A stretch of DNA of 64,000 nucleotides. Source: AP-15 sp963747735. GTDB lineage: Bacteria; Pseudomonadota; Alphaproteobacteria; ATCC43930; CGMCC-115725. The notes beneath the pieces are model-generated. The model did no database searches and had not been told where the DNA came from. It saw only the letters and a list, made by a program, of their open reading frames with translations. The position numbers and the translations under genes are program-made. Below are positions 35,099 to 44,623 of this stretch, piece by piece. Every line of letters starts with the position of its first letter. Position 1 is the stretch's first letter. The DNA is taken from positions 558,001-622,000 of the forward strand of contig CAVVGE010000005.1 in assembly GCA_963747735.1 (NCBI GenBank), read 5' to 3'.

Positions 35099-35119
35099 TC
35101 CCGCCAAGGCAACCCCAAG

Positions 35120-35401
35120 ATGTGCACCTCGATCGTCGAGATCGTCGGCGCTTCGGGTGCCGGCAAGGGTGGTGACGGGTGGTTCGAGCTGACCCACTCG
35201 GTCGTTTCCTACGACCACCCGCACCACGCCTTGCTGGAAGAGGCGATCACGATCGACTTCGTCAACGCGGCATTGCCGCCGGGGACGCGCGTCGCGGTCG
35301 AGCTGACGCTCGCAGCGGCAAAGGAATTGAGCGCCGCGCTGGCGCGCGCGATCGCCGCAGCCGAGATCGAGGAAAGCCACCGGATGCGGCCGTCCCGCTG
35401 A
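35120..35401 (+). CDS. DUF6295 family protein
   Basis: A protein of 93 residues beginning CTSIVEIVGASGAGKGGDGWF, followed by SYDHPHHALLEEAITIDFVN, the pattern of DUF6295. The function of the family is unknown to me. It is soluble, with a C-terminal helix rich in Ala and Glu. It lies 21 bases after the dienelactone hydrolase gene and is probably co-transcribed. The family call rests on the start motif and the YDHP...IDFVN segment. Confidence 0.75.
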   Translation: MCTSIVEIVGASGAGKGGDGWFELTHSVVSYDHPHHALLEEAITIDFVNAALPPGTRVAVELTLAAAKELSAALARAIAAAEIEESHRMRPSR

Positions 35402-35491
35402 CCTGCGCTGCTCGCTAAACCAAGTCGCGATCCGCTGAGGTGGAACCGCATTCAGCGGAAACCGCTATGGGACGGGCGAGAGACCGTCTCG

Positions 35492-35622
35492 CTTTCCCGG
35501 CGAAGGCCGGGACCCAGCTCTCCACCGGCCCGCGCTGATTTTGTGATCGTAGCGGATCAGCCGATCGACAAGGGAGAGGCGGAGGCCGAGACCGGACTGG
35601 GTCCCGGCCTTCGCCGGGAAAG
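35492..35622. repeat. 26-bp perfect inverted repeat pair, REP/BIME-like
   Basis: A 26-base arm at 35492-35517 is repeated exactly in inverted orientation at 35597-35622, with 79 bases between. Each arm also contains its own short palindrome (CCCGGCGAAGGCCGGG). This is the layout of a bacterial interspersed mosaic element built from two REP units. It lies in the 380-base gap before the FAD oxidoreductase gene; otherwise the gap holds no gene. Confidence 0.75.
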
Positions 35623-35784
35623 TGCAGTTGGGAGCGGGCAAAGCGCATCAGCCTTCGAGGGATTCGTGTCTGGGCTAGCCGAAATCGCGGCAGAGTCCTT
35701 GTGCGGAGACTGCTATTCAGGACGGAGCTGCGGCGGCCCAAGCGTCGCGATCCGTAGCCGGTGAAAGCGTGGAGGAAGGCTGCG

Positions 35785-37515
35785 ATGAAACCGGCGGAAA
35801 CGGGCGGCTCTGCCGGGGCCTCGGCGATGCCGCAATTGCCGGGCGGTTGGGACCGCGCTGCCGATATCGTGGTGGTCGGCGCGGGGGCGACCGGGCTCCC
35901 CGCCGCGATTGGCGCGCGCGAGGCCGGCGCTTCGGTGATCCTGGTCGAGGCCGAGGCGGATATCGGCGGCCACGCCATCATCAGCGGCGGCAATGTCCCG
36001 CTCGGCGGCGGCACCAGCGTGCAGCGGCGGCACGGCATCGAGGATTCTGCCGACCTGCTGTTCCGCGACCTGACCGACTGGTCGGTGGTCGGGCCCAACG
36101 GCTTTCCCGATTACCGTTACAACGATCGCGAGATCGTCCGCGCGTTTGCCGACCACAGCGCCGCCACCTTCGAATGGCTGGTCGCGCACGGCGTCGTTTT
36201 TGTCGACAAGGCGCCCGATGCCATCGGCGGCAACTCGGTCGGCAATTCGGTGCCGCGCGAGATGCATTGCGCGGTTGGCCGCTGGCCGATGGCCTATAAC
36301 GGCGAGCCCGCCGACCCGAGCGCCCAAGAGACCCGCTCCTCCGGCAGCGGGCTGATGCGGTCGCTCGAAGCGGCGGCGGAAAAATGCGGCGTCGAGATCC
36401 TGCTCGAGCACCGGATGACCCGGATCTGGCGGCAAAGCCCGAATGACGGCCCGGTGCTCGGCATCGCCGTCGACCATGCCGGTGCCGAATTGAATATCCG
36501 CGCCCGCAAGGCCGTTATCGTCGGCACCGGCGGCTCGACCGGCAACGTCAACTTCCGGCGCATGTTCGACCCGCGTCTGACCGAGGAATATTGCGGGCTC
36601 GCCGGCATGCCCTGGTCCGACCAGGATGCCAGCGGCGAGCTTGCGGCGATGGCGGTCGGCGCATCGCTGTGGGGGTTTTACAACCAGATCGGCGAGTTCG
36701 GCTCGAACCTGACCAAGCCGGGCTCGATCGGCTGCCAATACAATTACCGGCACCTCCAGTGGTGGCCGGGCAGTCCGGTATTCGATCGCGCCCGCGCCAC
36801 CGGCCTCAGAGTGGCGGATTGGCAAAACCTGATCCTTGTCAACATGCTTGGCCGGCGCTTCTATGACGAGACCGCCGGGCAATACATTGCCAACAACTAC
36901 AATTCGATCGAGCCTTATGCGCAGGGCAGCTGGCGCAATGTGGAAAACAGCAAATACAGCCCGAACAATTTTTTGAACGCGGCACTCGCCGGGATCGACG
37001 ACGGCCACAATGGCGGCGGTCCGATCTGGGCCATCTTCGACAGCGATGCGGTCGCCCGCGAAGGCTGGCAGCCGAGCCCGCCCTATGTCGATATCGCCGC
37101 CGGCTTCTTTTTCGCCGCCAACCGGCTGGCCGATCTCGCCGAGAAGATCGTCATGAAACACCAGCGCGTGCCGATGCCGGCCAGCAGCCTCGAAGCAACC
37201 GTGGCGCGCTACAACTCTTTTGTCGATGGCGGGGTCGACGCGGATTTCGCCAAGCCCGGGCCGCTCTACAAGATCGCCCGCCCGCCCTTCTATGCCGCCT
37301 GGGCCACACCGGTCGTGCACGACACCCGCGCCGGGCTGCGGATCAATGCCAAATGCCAGGTGCTCGACTTGAACGGCGAGGCGATCCCCGGCTTGTATTG
37401 CGGCGGCGAATCAGCCGGCGGCTTCAGCCAGCACGGCCTCGCCCGCGCGACCTGCCAGGGCTATATCGCCGGCAATGCCGCCACCGCGGCGCCACTGCTC
37501 TCAGCTGCTCGATGA
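35785..37515 (+). CDS. FAD-dependent oxidoreductase, fumarate reductase/3-ketosteroid dehydrogenase flavoprotein type
   Basis: A flavoprotein of 576 residues. The dinucleotide-binding motif is IVVVGAGATGLPAAIGAREAG (split: VGAGATG and AAIGAREAGASVILVE, about 28-55), followed by GGHAIISGGNVPLGGGTS (about 62-79) as in FAD_binding_2 proteins, and the C-terminal GLYCGGESAGGFSQHGLARA (split: GLYCGGESAGG, about 544-554) that holds FAD. No signal peptide or heme-binding motifs, so it is not a periplasmic fumarate reductase. Substrate unknown. ATG 35785 has GTGGAGGAAGG upstream; a GTG at 35761 is in frame. A CMD-family gene follows after 11 bases in the same operon. Confidence 0.88.
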   Translation: MKPAETGGSAGASAMPQLPGGWDRAADIVVVGAGATGLPAAIGAREAGASVILVEAEADIGGHAIISGGNVPLGGGTSVQRRHGIEDSADLLFRDLTDWSVVGPNGFPDYRYNDREIVRAFADHSAATFEWLVAHGVVFVDKAPDAIGGNSVGNSVPREMHCAVGRWPMAYNGEPADPSAQETRSSGSGLMRSLEAAAEKCGVEILLEHRMTRIWRQSPNDGPVLGIAVDHAGAELNIRARKAVIVGTGGSTGNVNFRRMFDPRLTEEYCGLAGMPWSDQDASGELAAMAVGASLWGFYNQIGEFGSNLTKPGSIGCQYNYRHLQWWPGSPVFDRARATGLRVADWQNLILVNMLGRRFYDETAGQYIANNYNSIEPYAQGSWRNVENSKYSPNNFLNAALAGIDDGHNGGGPIWAIFDSDAVAREGWQPSPPYVDIAAGFFFAANRLADLAEKIVMKHQRVPMPASSLEATVARYNSFVDGGVDADFAKPGPLYKIARPPFYAAWATPVVHDTRAGLRINAKCQVLDLNGEAIPGLYCGGESAGGFSQHGLARATCQGYIAGNAATAAPLLSAAR

Positions 37516-37526
37516 CGGAGGACACA

Positions 37527-38105
37527 ATGACCTTGCGCGTGCCGATGGTGCCGCCGGAACGGGCCCGCGAACTGGGCGAAGCCATGGGGATGCCGGCGCA
37601 GCGCACCGAGAGCGCTGCGTTCCGCGTCGCCGCCAACAATCCGGGGGTCGCCAGGGTTCTGTTCGGCCAATTGATGCAGCTGTTGGAGCACAACAAGCTC
37701 GACACCAGGCTGCGCGAGCTGATGATCATGCGGATCGGCTGGGTCACCGGCTCGGCCTATGAGTGGACCAATCATTGGCGGGTGGCAACCGCGGCGGGGC
37801 TGCCGCCCGAGGACATCCTGGCGGTGCGCGACTGGCGCAATTCGCCGCGGCTGACCCCGGCCGACCGCGCGATCCTCGCCGCCACCGACGAATGCCTCGC
37901 CGGCAAATCGGTCTCGGACGGTGTTTGGGCCGAGGTTGCAAAGCATGTCCCCGACCCGGCCCAGCAGGTCGAATTTATCGTTGCGATGGGCAATTGGATG
38001 ATGTTCTCGCTGCTGTTTCGCAACCTGCGCATCGCGCTGGCCGATGGCGTCGCGGTTTGGCCGCCCGACGGCCAGGCATCGCCGGCGGCGCAGGGATGGG
38101 GCTAG
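37527..38105 (+). CDS. Carboxymuconolactone decarboxylase (CMD) family protein
   Basis: An all-helical protein of 192 residues of the CMD/AhpD superfamily. The core is RLRELMIMRIGWVTGSAYEWTNH (split: LRELMIMRIG, about 57-66, and GSAYEWTNHW, about 70-79). The AhpD CxxC pair is absent; an Glu-Trp-x-x-His layout replaces it, as in CMD-type proteins that lack peroxidase activity. ATG 37527 is chosen because ACGGAGGAC sits six to nine bases upstream; ATG 37512 overlaps the preceding stop. It is coupled with the FAD oxidoreductase and may act on its product. Confidence 0.87.
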   Translation: MTLRVPMVPPERARELGEAMGMPAQRTESAAFRVAANNPGVARVLFGQLMQLLEHNKLDTRLRELMIMRIGWVTGSAYEWTNHWRVATAAGLPPEDILAVRDWRNSPRLTPADRAILAATDECLAGKSVSDGVWAEVAKHVPDPAQQVEFIVAMGNWMMFSLLFRNLRIALADGVAVWPPDGQASPAAQGWG

Positions 38106-38116
38106 GCCAGAGGGAC

Positions 38117-38476
38117 CTACTCGACCTCTTCCCATTCGGCGGGGGCGCCGACCGCCCAGGCCGCCAGAAAAATCCGGCCGTCCCGGAGCTCGACGGCGAT
38201 GCGCCCCGCCGCACCCTCGTCCGGCGCCTGGGCCTTGCCGCTTTCGAGGTCGATCGTCCAGCCGTGCAAAGGGCAGGTCACGACACAGCCGTGGATGAAC
38301 CCTTCCGACAGCGGCGCGCCGCGATGCGGGCAGTGGTTGATCAGCGCAAAGACGCCGTCCTCGGCGGTGCGAAACACCGCGACCGGATGCGGCTTGCCCG
38401 ACCGTTTGACCCGCCGCGCGCCCTCGCGCGGAATGTCCTCGATCCCGCCGACCTCGACCCAGCGCTCACCCGACAT
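38117..38476 (-). CDS. Rieske 2Fe-2S protein, NirD-like
   Basis: A small Rieske ferredoxin of 119 residues. The cluster ligands are in CPHRGAPLSEG (about 49-59) and CPLHGWTIDLESGKA (about 69-83), both Cys-x-His and Cys-x2-His pairs intact. The start RWVEVGGIEDIPREGARRV is like NirD and ring-hydroxylase ferredoxins. It has no signal or membrane anchor and could donate electrons to an oxygenase. No NirB or oxygenase alpha subunit lies next to it. It is convergent with the CMD gene (11 bases). Confidence 0.9.
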   Translation of the reverse strand: MSGERWVEVGGIEDIPREGARRVKRSGKPHPVAVFRTAEDGVFALINHCPHRGAPLSEGFIHGCVVTCPLHGWTIDLESGKAQAPDEGAAGRIAVELRDGRIFLAAWAVGAPAEWEEVE

Positions 38477-38607
38477 CGTTCACCACCCCTCCGCCCGTCG
38501 CGAGACAACATGCAGCCACCCACCGTGGACCCTTTGGCGCCTCATCATAACCCAGGCGCCGACGATGTCGGGTCACGGCGGCAGCAGATCAGCAATGTGC
38601 AAAGCGT

Positions 38608-39939
38608 TTAATCGGCGCCGGATGCCGCTCGCGGGGCGGCTCGCTCCACCGCGCCCGGCAGGGCCGCCCGATAGGATTCGCGCAACCCCAGGATCACGGC
38701 GATCGAGACGACTGCTGCAACCATCAGCAGGACCGCCGGCGAAAGGTCGTCGTGCGTCCGCTTGATCGTATAGACCGCGAGCATCGGCGTGGCGCCGCCG
38801 AGCACACCCACCCCGGCATTGTAGCCGATCGAGAACACGCTGCAGCGCAGCCGCGCCGGCACGAGCTCGACCAGCGTTGCCGTGCACGGACCCCAATAGC
38901 AGGCGTTCAGCACGGCCAGGCCCAATTGCCCGATCAGGGCGACCCAGATGTTCGCGTGGTGCAGCAGCCAAAAGATCGGCCAGGCGAACAACAGCATCCC
39001 GATTGTGGCGGCGAGCAGCAGCGGCTTTCGTCCGATGCGGTCCGACAAGCTGCCCATCGGTATCATCAGCGCCAGCAGCACCACGATGGCGAGCGTGTTG
39101 GCGTCGAGCGCTTTCGAGGGCTCGATCAGGTCGATTCGCCTGAGATATGTCGTGAAGTAGACAAAGCACATATAGAAGGCGATGGCGCCGGCGGCGTTCA
39201 TCGCAATGATCCGCAAAATCATCCGCCACTCGGTTGTGAGGGCCTCGCGCACCGGTGCGGCGACCGGCGGCAAGCCACCCGGGGCCAACCGGTCGTCGGC
39301 CAGGTGGCGGCGCAGGACAAACCCGATGCCGCCGACGGCGAGGCCGGCGATAAAGGCCAAACGCCATCCCCAGGCGTGGACCGCGCCGGGTTCGAGAACG
39401 GTGGTTAGGATCGCGCCGACCGCCGACCCGATCAGAATGCCGGTACAGCTGCCGAACGGGGCAAAGCTGCCGAGGAGGCCACGGCGCCATGCCGGCGCAT
39501 GCTCGACCAGAAAGATCGAGGAGGTCGTGTATTCGCCGCCGACCGAGGTCCCCTGGACCAGGCGCAGCAGCACCAGCAGCAGCGGTGCGGCAACGCCGAT
39601 TTCCCGATAGGTCGGCAGCAACCCGATCAGGAAGGTCGGCACCGCCATGACCAGGACCGAGACGGTCAATGCCCGCTTGCGCCCGAGCTTGTCGCCGATA
39701 TGGCCAAAGATCAGGCCGCCCAGCGGGCGCATCAAAAACCCGGCGGCAAACACGCCAAACGCCGCCAGCAGCGAGGATGTCGGGTCTTTCGCCGGGAAAA
39801 ACTGGCTCCCGATCACCGCCGCGAAATATCCGTAGACGCTGAAATCGTACCATTCCATGACATTGCCGGCGACCCCGGCGAGGATGGTGCGTCGCTGCGC
39901 GTGCCAGCCCGTCTGGTCTGCGACCCGATCCAATGACAT
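38608..39939 (-). CDS. MFS transporter, metabolite:H+ symporter (MHS) family
   Basis: An inner-membrane transporter of 443 residues with twelve predicted helices. MHS-family features are NVMEWYDFSVYGYFA in helix 1 (about 26-40), GHIGDKLGRKRALT in the first cytoplasmic loop (about 80-93), LLRLVQGTSVGGEYTTSSIF (about 128-147) and LSDRIGRKPLLL in the middle loop. Members such as ProP, KgtP and ShiA take up organic acids or osmolytes with protons. ATG 39939 (SLDRVADQTG) is preferred to ATG 39951 because of the AATGGGGGAAAGC SD directly upstream. The neighbouring catabolic genes suggest an organic acid as substrate. Confidence 0.92.
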   Translation of the reverse strand: MSLDRVADQTGWHAQRRTILAGVAGNVMEWYDFSVYGYFAAVIGSQFFPAKDPTSSLLAAFGVFAAGFLMRPLGGLIFGHIGDKLGRKRALTVSVLVMAVPTFLIGLLPTYREIGVAAPLLLVLLRLVQGTSVGGEYTTSSIFLVEHAPAWRRGLLGSFAPFGSCTGILIGSAVGAILTTVLEPGAVHAWGWRLAFIAGLAVGGIGFVLRRHLADDRLAPGGLPPVAAPVREALTTEWRMILRIIAMNAAGAIAFYMCFVYFTTYLRRIDLIEPSKALDANTLAIVVLLALMIPMGSLSDRIGRKPLLLAATIGMLLFAWPIFWLLHHANIWVALIGQLGLAVLNACYWGPCTATLVELVPARLRCSVFSIGYNAGVGVLGGATPMLAVYTIKRTHDDLSPAVLLMVAAVVSIAVILGLRESYRAALPGAVERAAPRAASGAD

Positions 39940-40141
39940 GCTTTCCCCCATTACTGCAAAATGGCTCGCCGTCGCGAGCTGGCCATGCCGTCGTGCCGCT
40001 TAGCACCATATAACCGAATATAACCGCTTCTGGCGGCCGCTGACCTCTTCCGCCATGCGCGTGCTGGCGCAGCGTCGCCCGGGCTCGAGGAAGGCGGAAC
40101 CCTGCGTTTGCTGCCCACGAAATAACGTTAAGGACTTACAC

Positions 40142-41256
40142 ATGTCGCTCCGCATGATCAGGGATGTCTTGGCGTACAGGGACATTGACACGCACTGCCC
40201 TCTATGCGGGAGGGTGCTTTCTCATACCGAATCGAGTGAAGAGCATATCTTCCCAAAATGGCTTCAGCATCACCACGACCTCTGGATACGGCGCCTCACC
40301 GTACCCAATTTTATCGGCAAACCCTATAAAAGCGTGAAAATACGAATTTGCGAACCATGCAACAATGCTCGATTCGGTAAAAAGGAAACGTCCATCTCGC
40401 GAAGCATTCGGTCGCCTGACCCGTACGCAGCCTTGGCAGCCGTTCCTGATGAGGATCTCGCAATTTGGATCGGAAAGATCTCTGGCTCCTTTGCCGTAAA
40501 AGTAATTCAGTCGAAGATTTCAGAACCCGCCATAAGCTGCAAACGGATCGCATTATCCCCGAGGAGATGATGCCCGGTACCCTTTACCTAGGCATGATCC
40601 AACGAGCGTTTTCTAAAAGGAAACTAATGTTGTCGTGCTATGCCAACGATCCACCGTATTCGCTACTCTATGGAGCTCCATACTCGTTATATCGTTTTCG
40701 GATCGACACACGCGATCCTCGATTTGAAGTTTTCGATTATGTGGACAACGTTGCAGTGTTGGGAACCTCAATTCGCAGCAATAACATCGGTCTTGTATGT
40801 GTATTTGACGGTGGGCTGCATCGAGCGTTTCGTTCTCACCATTTCGACTTTCTAAGCGGCGAGTTGTTGCACCCGATGCAATTCAACGAGGTAATAGCAC
40901 AAATCTTTTTTGATCAGACGGTGCTGGATCAACGCGCGTGTCAGGTGACGTATTTCTGGAACGCGCGATTGAACGCTGTCATCGCCATGACCGGCACCTC
41001 GCGTTTCTATAATCCTTACCTCGAGGCAAATAGCGACCGAAAGCGGTATGCCGCGATGGTAGCACAGTACACGTTCTCAGATCCGGCCACGATAATGTCT
41101 GAAGGCGGAAAGTTGTTCACTCTACTCAAAGATCACAGTGAAGCCTTTCTTCGCTTCGCTGTGACTGAAGAGGAAATTGAAGTAGCACGAAGTGATCCAA
41201 ACCAAGTAGTGCGAGGTCCCCTTAGTGCCGCATGGCGGCAAAAGCCACCCATTTAG
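40142..41256 (+). pseudogene. HNH endonuclease-like protein, frameshifted, in low-GC DNA
   Basis: The N-terminal part has CPLCGRVLSHTESSEEHIFP (C-x2-C then the conserved His of HNH, about 19-37) and ICEPCNNARFG (second C-x2-C plus Asn-Asn, about 73-83), the layout of an HNH nuclease of the EHIFP..W type. After DEDLAIWIGKI the frame breaks: the conserved continuation LLCRK...KLQTDR and the 260-residue C-terminal part (to AWRQKPPI) lie in another frame. One missing base between about 40479 and 40490 explains it. Repaired, the protein would have about 371 residues. Start ATG 40142 (SLRMIRDVLAYRD) follows TTAAGGAC. Composition is far below the neighbours (30/60 G+C on line 40561), pointing to horizontal acquisition. 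It is likely a solitary defence or mobile nuclease. Confidence 0.8.
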
Positions 41257-41518
41257 TGGCGTTACCACGAAGGAGTGCGACCGAACCGATAGCTGATCAT
41301 GAACCTGGCTAACGATGTGCTTGTCGCGCCCGGGGCCGAAATGGGTTGGGCGCAACCGGTCAAACGTGCAAACACTCGTCAGCACCAGGCGAGCGGAATT
41401 GATTGGCGGCCGATGTCGCAGCAGCCCTGGCGTGATGAAAGAAGTGCGAAGGCGTTGCGGAGGCGGGCCGGAAGGCGCACGCTCCGCCGCAGGAACTGTG
41501 TGCGGTTGGAGGAATGTG

Positions 41519-42745
41519 ATGAGCGACGTGACCCGGGACTTCAACTTTTTGCAAGGCGTCAAGGTCGTCGATTTCACCCAGTTCGAGGCGGGCACCACCT
41601 CGACCGAGGTCTTGGCCTGGTTTGGCGCCGAGGTCGTCAAGATCGAAAACCCCGGCCGCGGCGATCCCGGCCGCCGGCTGCGCCCCGGCAAGCCCGATGA
41701 CGACCCGTGGTATTTCCACCAGTTCAACGTCAACAAGAAGTCGTTGACGATCAACTTGAAATCGGAGCGCGGGCTAGAGATCGTCAAGGACATGCTGAAG
41801 CAAGCCGACGTCACGGTCGAGAACATGGCGCCGGGCACAATCGAACGCCTGGGCCTCGACTACGAGTCGGTAAAGAAAATCAACCCGCGCATCATCTATT
41901 GCCAGATCAAAGGCTTTGGCAATGGCAGCCCGCATGAGAAGGGGCTCGCCTTCGACATGATCGCGCAGGCCGCAGGCGGCCCGATCAGCGTCACCGGCGA
42001 GCCCGACCGGCCGCCGGTCAAGCCCGGCCTCTCCTTTGGCGACACCGGGACCGGCATGCTGATGGCGGCGACCATCCTCGGCGCCCTGCACGAGCGCAAC
42101 CGCACCGGCCACGGCAGGCGGCTGCAGCTGGCGATGCAGGACGCGATGATCCATTACATGCGCACCTGCTTTGCCACGATGGCGCGGACCGGCAAGCCGG
42201 CACCCCGCCGCGGCGCCAAATCGGGTGGCGGCAACAATGCGCCCTCCGGCCTCTACCCGGCCAAGGGCGGCGGCGCCAACGACTATGTCTATCTGACCAC
42301 GAGCCGGGCCAATCCCGAGCACTGGTCGCGGCTGATGAAGCTGATCGGGCGCGAGGAGCTGATCGAGGATCCGCGTTTCGCCACCGGCGATTTGCGCGTC
42401 AAGCACGAAAAAGAGCTGGATGCGATCATCGGCGACTGGACTCGCCAGCACGACAAGCGCGAGGCAATGGAGAAATTGATTGCCGTCGGCGTGCCGTCGG
42501 GCGCGGTGTTCGACACGATGGAATTGCTGAACGAGCCGAGCTTGGACAAGCGCGGCATCTTCCAGACCGTGCAGCACCACAATGGCGACTACAAGATGGC
42601 GACCTGGCCGGTGCGGATCGACGGCAAGACCGTGCGGCTCAAGGGCTCGCCAAAGCTCGGCGGCGACAGTGTCGAGGTGCTGCAGCGCTGGCTCGGCATC
42701 GATGCCGGCGAGGTCGAAGGCTTGCGGCAGAAAGGCGTGCTGTAA
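41519..42745 (+). CDS. CaiB/BaiF CoA-transferase family protein (first copy)
   Basis: A family III CoA transferase of 408 residues. The N-terminal GVKVVDFTQFEAG (about 13-25), FGAEVVKIENP (about 34-44), the SLTINLKSERGL segment and the catalytic Asp in LAMQDAMIHYM (about 202) are typical; the acid forms the acyl-aspartyl/CoA intermediate. It would move CoA between two carboxylic acids in the cytoplasm. ATG 41519 follows GGTTGGAGGA. It resembles the second CoA transferase at 61104 in motif order (both have YESVKKINPRI). A hairpin after the stop separates it from the convergent glycine-zipper gene. Confidence 0.92.
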   Translation: MSDVTRDFNFLQGVKVVDFTQFEAGTTSTEVLAWFGAEVVKIENPGRGDPGRRLRPGKPDDDPWYFHQFNVNKKSLTINLKSERGLEIVKDMLKQADVTVENMAPGTIERLGLDYESVKKINPRIIYCQIKGFGNGSPHEKGLAFDMIAQAAGGPISVTGEPDRPPVKPGLSFGDTGTGMLMAATILGALHERNRTGHGRRLQLAMQDAMIHYMRTCFATMARTGKPAPRRGAKSGGGNNAPSGLYPAKGGGANDYVYLTTSRANPEHWSRLMKLIGREELIEDPRFATGDLRVKHEKELDAIIGDWTRQHDKREAMEKLIAVGVPSGAVFDTMELLNEPSLDKRGIFQTVQHHNGDYKMATWPVRIDGKTVRLKGSPKLGGDSVEVLQRWLGIDAGEVEGLRQKGVL

Positions 42746-42758
42746 TAAACGCCTGTTA

Positions 42759-42793
42759 GCCCCCCGTTAGCCGACGAAACTGCTGCGGGGGGC
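42759..42793. terminator. Bidirectional terminator-like hairpin between convergent genes
   Basis: GCCCCCCG (42759-42766) pairs perfectly with CGGGGGGC (42786-42793) across a 19-base loop, midway between the CoA transferase stop and the end of the convergent glycine-zipper gene. No T-tract is present. Confidence 0.5.
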
Positions 42794-42826
42794 GACTGCC
42801 GGGCGCGCGCCCCTCCGCGCCACGGT

Positions 42827-43351
42827 TCAACGATAGGGATAGCCGGACTGATAGGGATAGCCGGACGGATAGGATGGGGCCGGCGGGTACATCTGGTTGA
42901 GCTCCTGTCGGTTCAGATCCGAGGTGGTGGGGCGCGGTGCGCCGTAACCCGCCGGCGGCGCATAGCCGGGCTGAGGCGCGTTATAGGCCGGCGCCGGCTG
43001 ACGCGCCTGCATGCATTGCGAGTAGAGCGCATAGTATTGCTGCTGAGCGTAAGCGGCCGTGTTCTGGGCGTTGGCGGCGCCGATGCCGGTCCCGGCGATA
43101 GCTCCCGATGCTGCGCCGATCCCGGCGCCGCGGCCGCCGCCGATGGCGCCGCCGAGCGCGGCCCCCAAACCCGCACCCAAGAGCGCGCTGCCGACGGCTT
43201 GCGAACCGGCTTGCGCGCGCAGCGCGGCGGTCTGCTGGTCGGCATATTGCCGGCACGCCTGGTCATCGTAATAGGTCTGGCCGGCCGCACCGGCGCTCGC
43301 CGTCGCGGCAGCCAAAAACGCGGCGATCAGGCGGGCTCGCGGCAATACCAT
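42827..43351 (-). CDS. Exported glycine-zipper protein
   Basis: A protein of 174 residues. A signal peptide (LIAAFLAAATASAGAAG) is followed by a Cys-containing YYDDQACRQYADQQ segment, then a glycine zipper (about 50-95: ALLGAGLGAALGGAIGGG and related GxxxG repeats) that can insert into or span a membrane, and a Pro/Tyr-rich tail with YPSGYPYQSGYPY repeats. Such proteins sit in the periplasm or outer membrane of alphaproteobacteria; the precise function is unknown. The SD GAGGAGCC precedes ATG 43351. Confidence 0.85.
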   Translation of the reverse strand: MVLPRARLIAAFLAAATASAGAAGQTYYDDQACRQYADQQTAALRAQAGSQAVGSALLGAGLGAALGGAIGGGRGAGIGAASGAIAGTGIGAANAQNTAAYAQQQYYALYSQCMQARQPAPAYNAPQPGYAPPAGYGAPRPTTSDLNRQELNQMYPPAPSYPSGYPYQSGYPYR

Positions 43352-43531
43352 CGGAAGGCTCCTCGCAGCATCAAAGGCGAAACGATATCGGGCATGGGCT
43401 GGCAGCTTTCCCTACTCTTTGATTTGGATCAAGCTCGAACCGCCGGCGCCGGTCGCCGAACCTGATCCGCCGGCAGGCGATGGCGATCGATCGGCTTCTC
43501 AGCCGGTTTTGCAGTCACGGGTGAAACAGCA

Positions 43532-44437
43532 ATGCGCCTTCGCCTTTACGAAAACTACCGTTTTGTCCTCTACGCGCCGTTTTATGCGGCGCACGCGATC
43601 GGCGCCTATGAAGCCGAGGGTCTCGACGTCACGTTGGCGCCGTCTCCGGGCACCGGGCGCGCCGAGCAAGCGCTGATCGACGATGCGGTCGAGGTGATCT
43701 GGGCCGGGCCGATGCGCATCATGAAACACCATGACGAGCATCCCAATTCGCCGCTCGTCTGTTTTGCCGAGATTGTCTGTCGCGATCCTTTCTCGATCGT
43801 CGGGCGTTGCCCAAAGCCCGATTTCCGGCTTTCCGACCTCGGCACCATGCGCTTTGCCACAGTCAGCGAAGTGCCGACGCCGTGGCTCTGCCTGCAGCAT
43901 GACCTGCGCCAAGCCGGGCTCGATCCTGAACGGCTCGACCGGATTGCCGACCGCAGCATGGCTGACAATCTCGCCGCGCTGCGCAGTGGCCGGATCGACG
44001 CCGCGCAGCTCTTCGAGCCGGTCGTGGAGCAGGCATTGGCCGCGGGCGCGGGTCATCTGTGGCACGCCGCCAGCACACGCGGCCGCACCACCTATACGAC
44101 GTTTGTGACGACCAAGGACCGGCTGGCGCGCGACCGCGAAAAGCTGCGCCGGATGGTGCGGGCGATCGGCAAGACCTTGCAGTGGATATACGCGTCAACG
44201 GCAGACGAGGTCGCCGCGGCGGTCGCATCGTATTTTCCGGCACTGGACCGCGCAGTGCTGGCGCGCGCGCTCGACCGATATCGCGCGCAGCAGGTCTGGG
44301 GGCGCGATGCCGTGCTGCCCGAAGACGGATTTGACCGGCTCGGCCGCAGCCTCGTTTCGGGTGGTTTTATCCGCACCCCGCCCGATTTCGGTGCTTGCGT
44401 CGACAACCGTCTTGCACTGGAAGCGGCGGCCGAATAG
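43532..44437 (+). CDS. NMT1/THI5-like substrate-binding protein
   Basis: A protein of 301 residues with the SsuA/THI5 (NMT1-like) type II binding fold: FVLYAPFYAAHAIGAYEAEGL (split: PFYAAHAIGAYEAEGL, about 16-31), DAVEVIWAGPMRIM, and NLAALRSGRIDAAQLFEPVVE (about 146-166). It lacks a signal peptide or lipobox, which is unusual for an ABC binding protein and could mean a cytoplasmic enzyme or sensor use of the fold. No permease or ATPase gene is adjacent. ATG 43532 follows GGGTGAAACAGC. Confidence 0.82.
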   Translation: MRLRLYENYRFVLYAPFYAAHAIGAYEAEGLDVTLAPSPGTGRAEQALIDDAVEVIWAGPMRIMKHHDEHPNSPLVCFAEIVCRDPFSIVGRCPKPDFRLSDLGTMRFATVSEVPTPWLCLQHDLRQAGLDPERLDRIADRSMADNLAALRSGRIDAAQLFEPVVEQALAAGAGHLWHAASTRGRTTYTTFVTTKDRLARDREKLRRMVRAIGKTLQWIYASTADEVAAAVASYFPALDRAVLARALDRYRAQQVWGRDAVLPEDGFDRLGRSLVSGGFIRTPPDFGACVDNRLALEAAAE

Positions 44438-44623
44438 CGCAAAACATCTGCGTGGGCTCGCCGATTATTGCCGGACACACGCGCCCGCTGGGCCAAGGCA
44501 GGCTCGGACCCTGGCAAATTGCAATATTTTGGCGGCATCGGCCTTTTTTCGAGAACGCAATACGCCATCTACCAAAAGATGTCGCCGCAGGCGGCACGGG
44601 GGAAGGCTAGGGAGACGGGTGAG

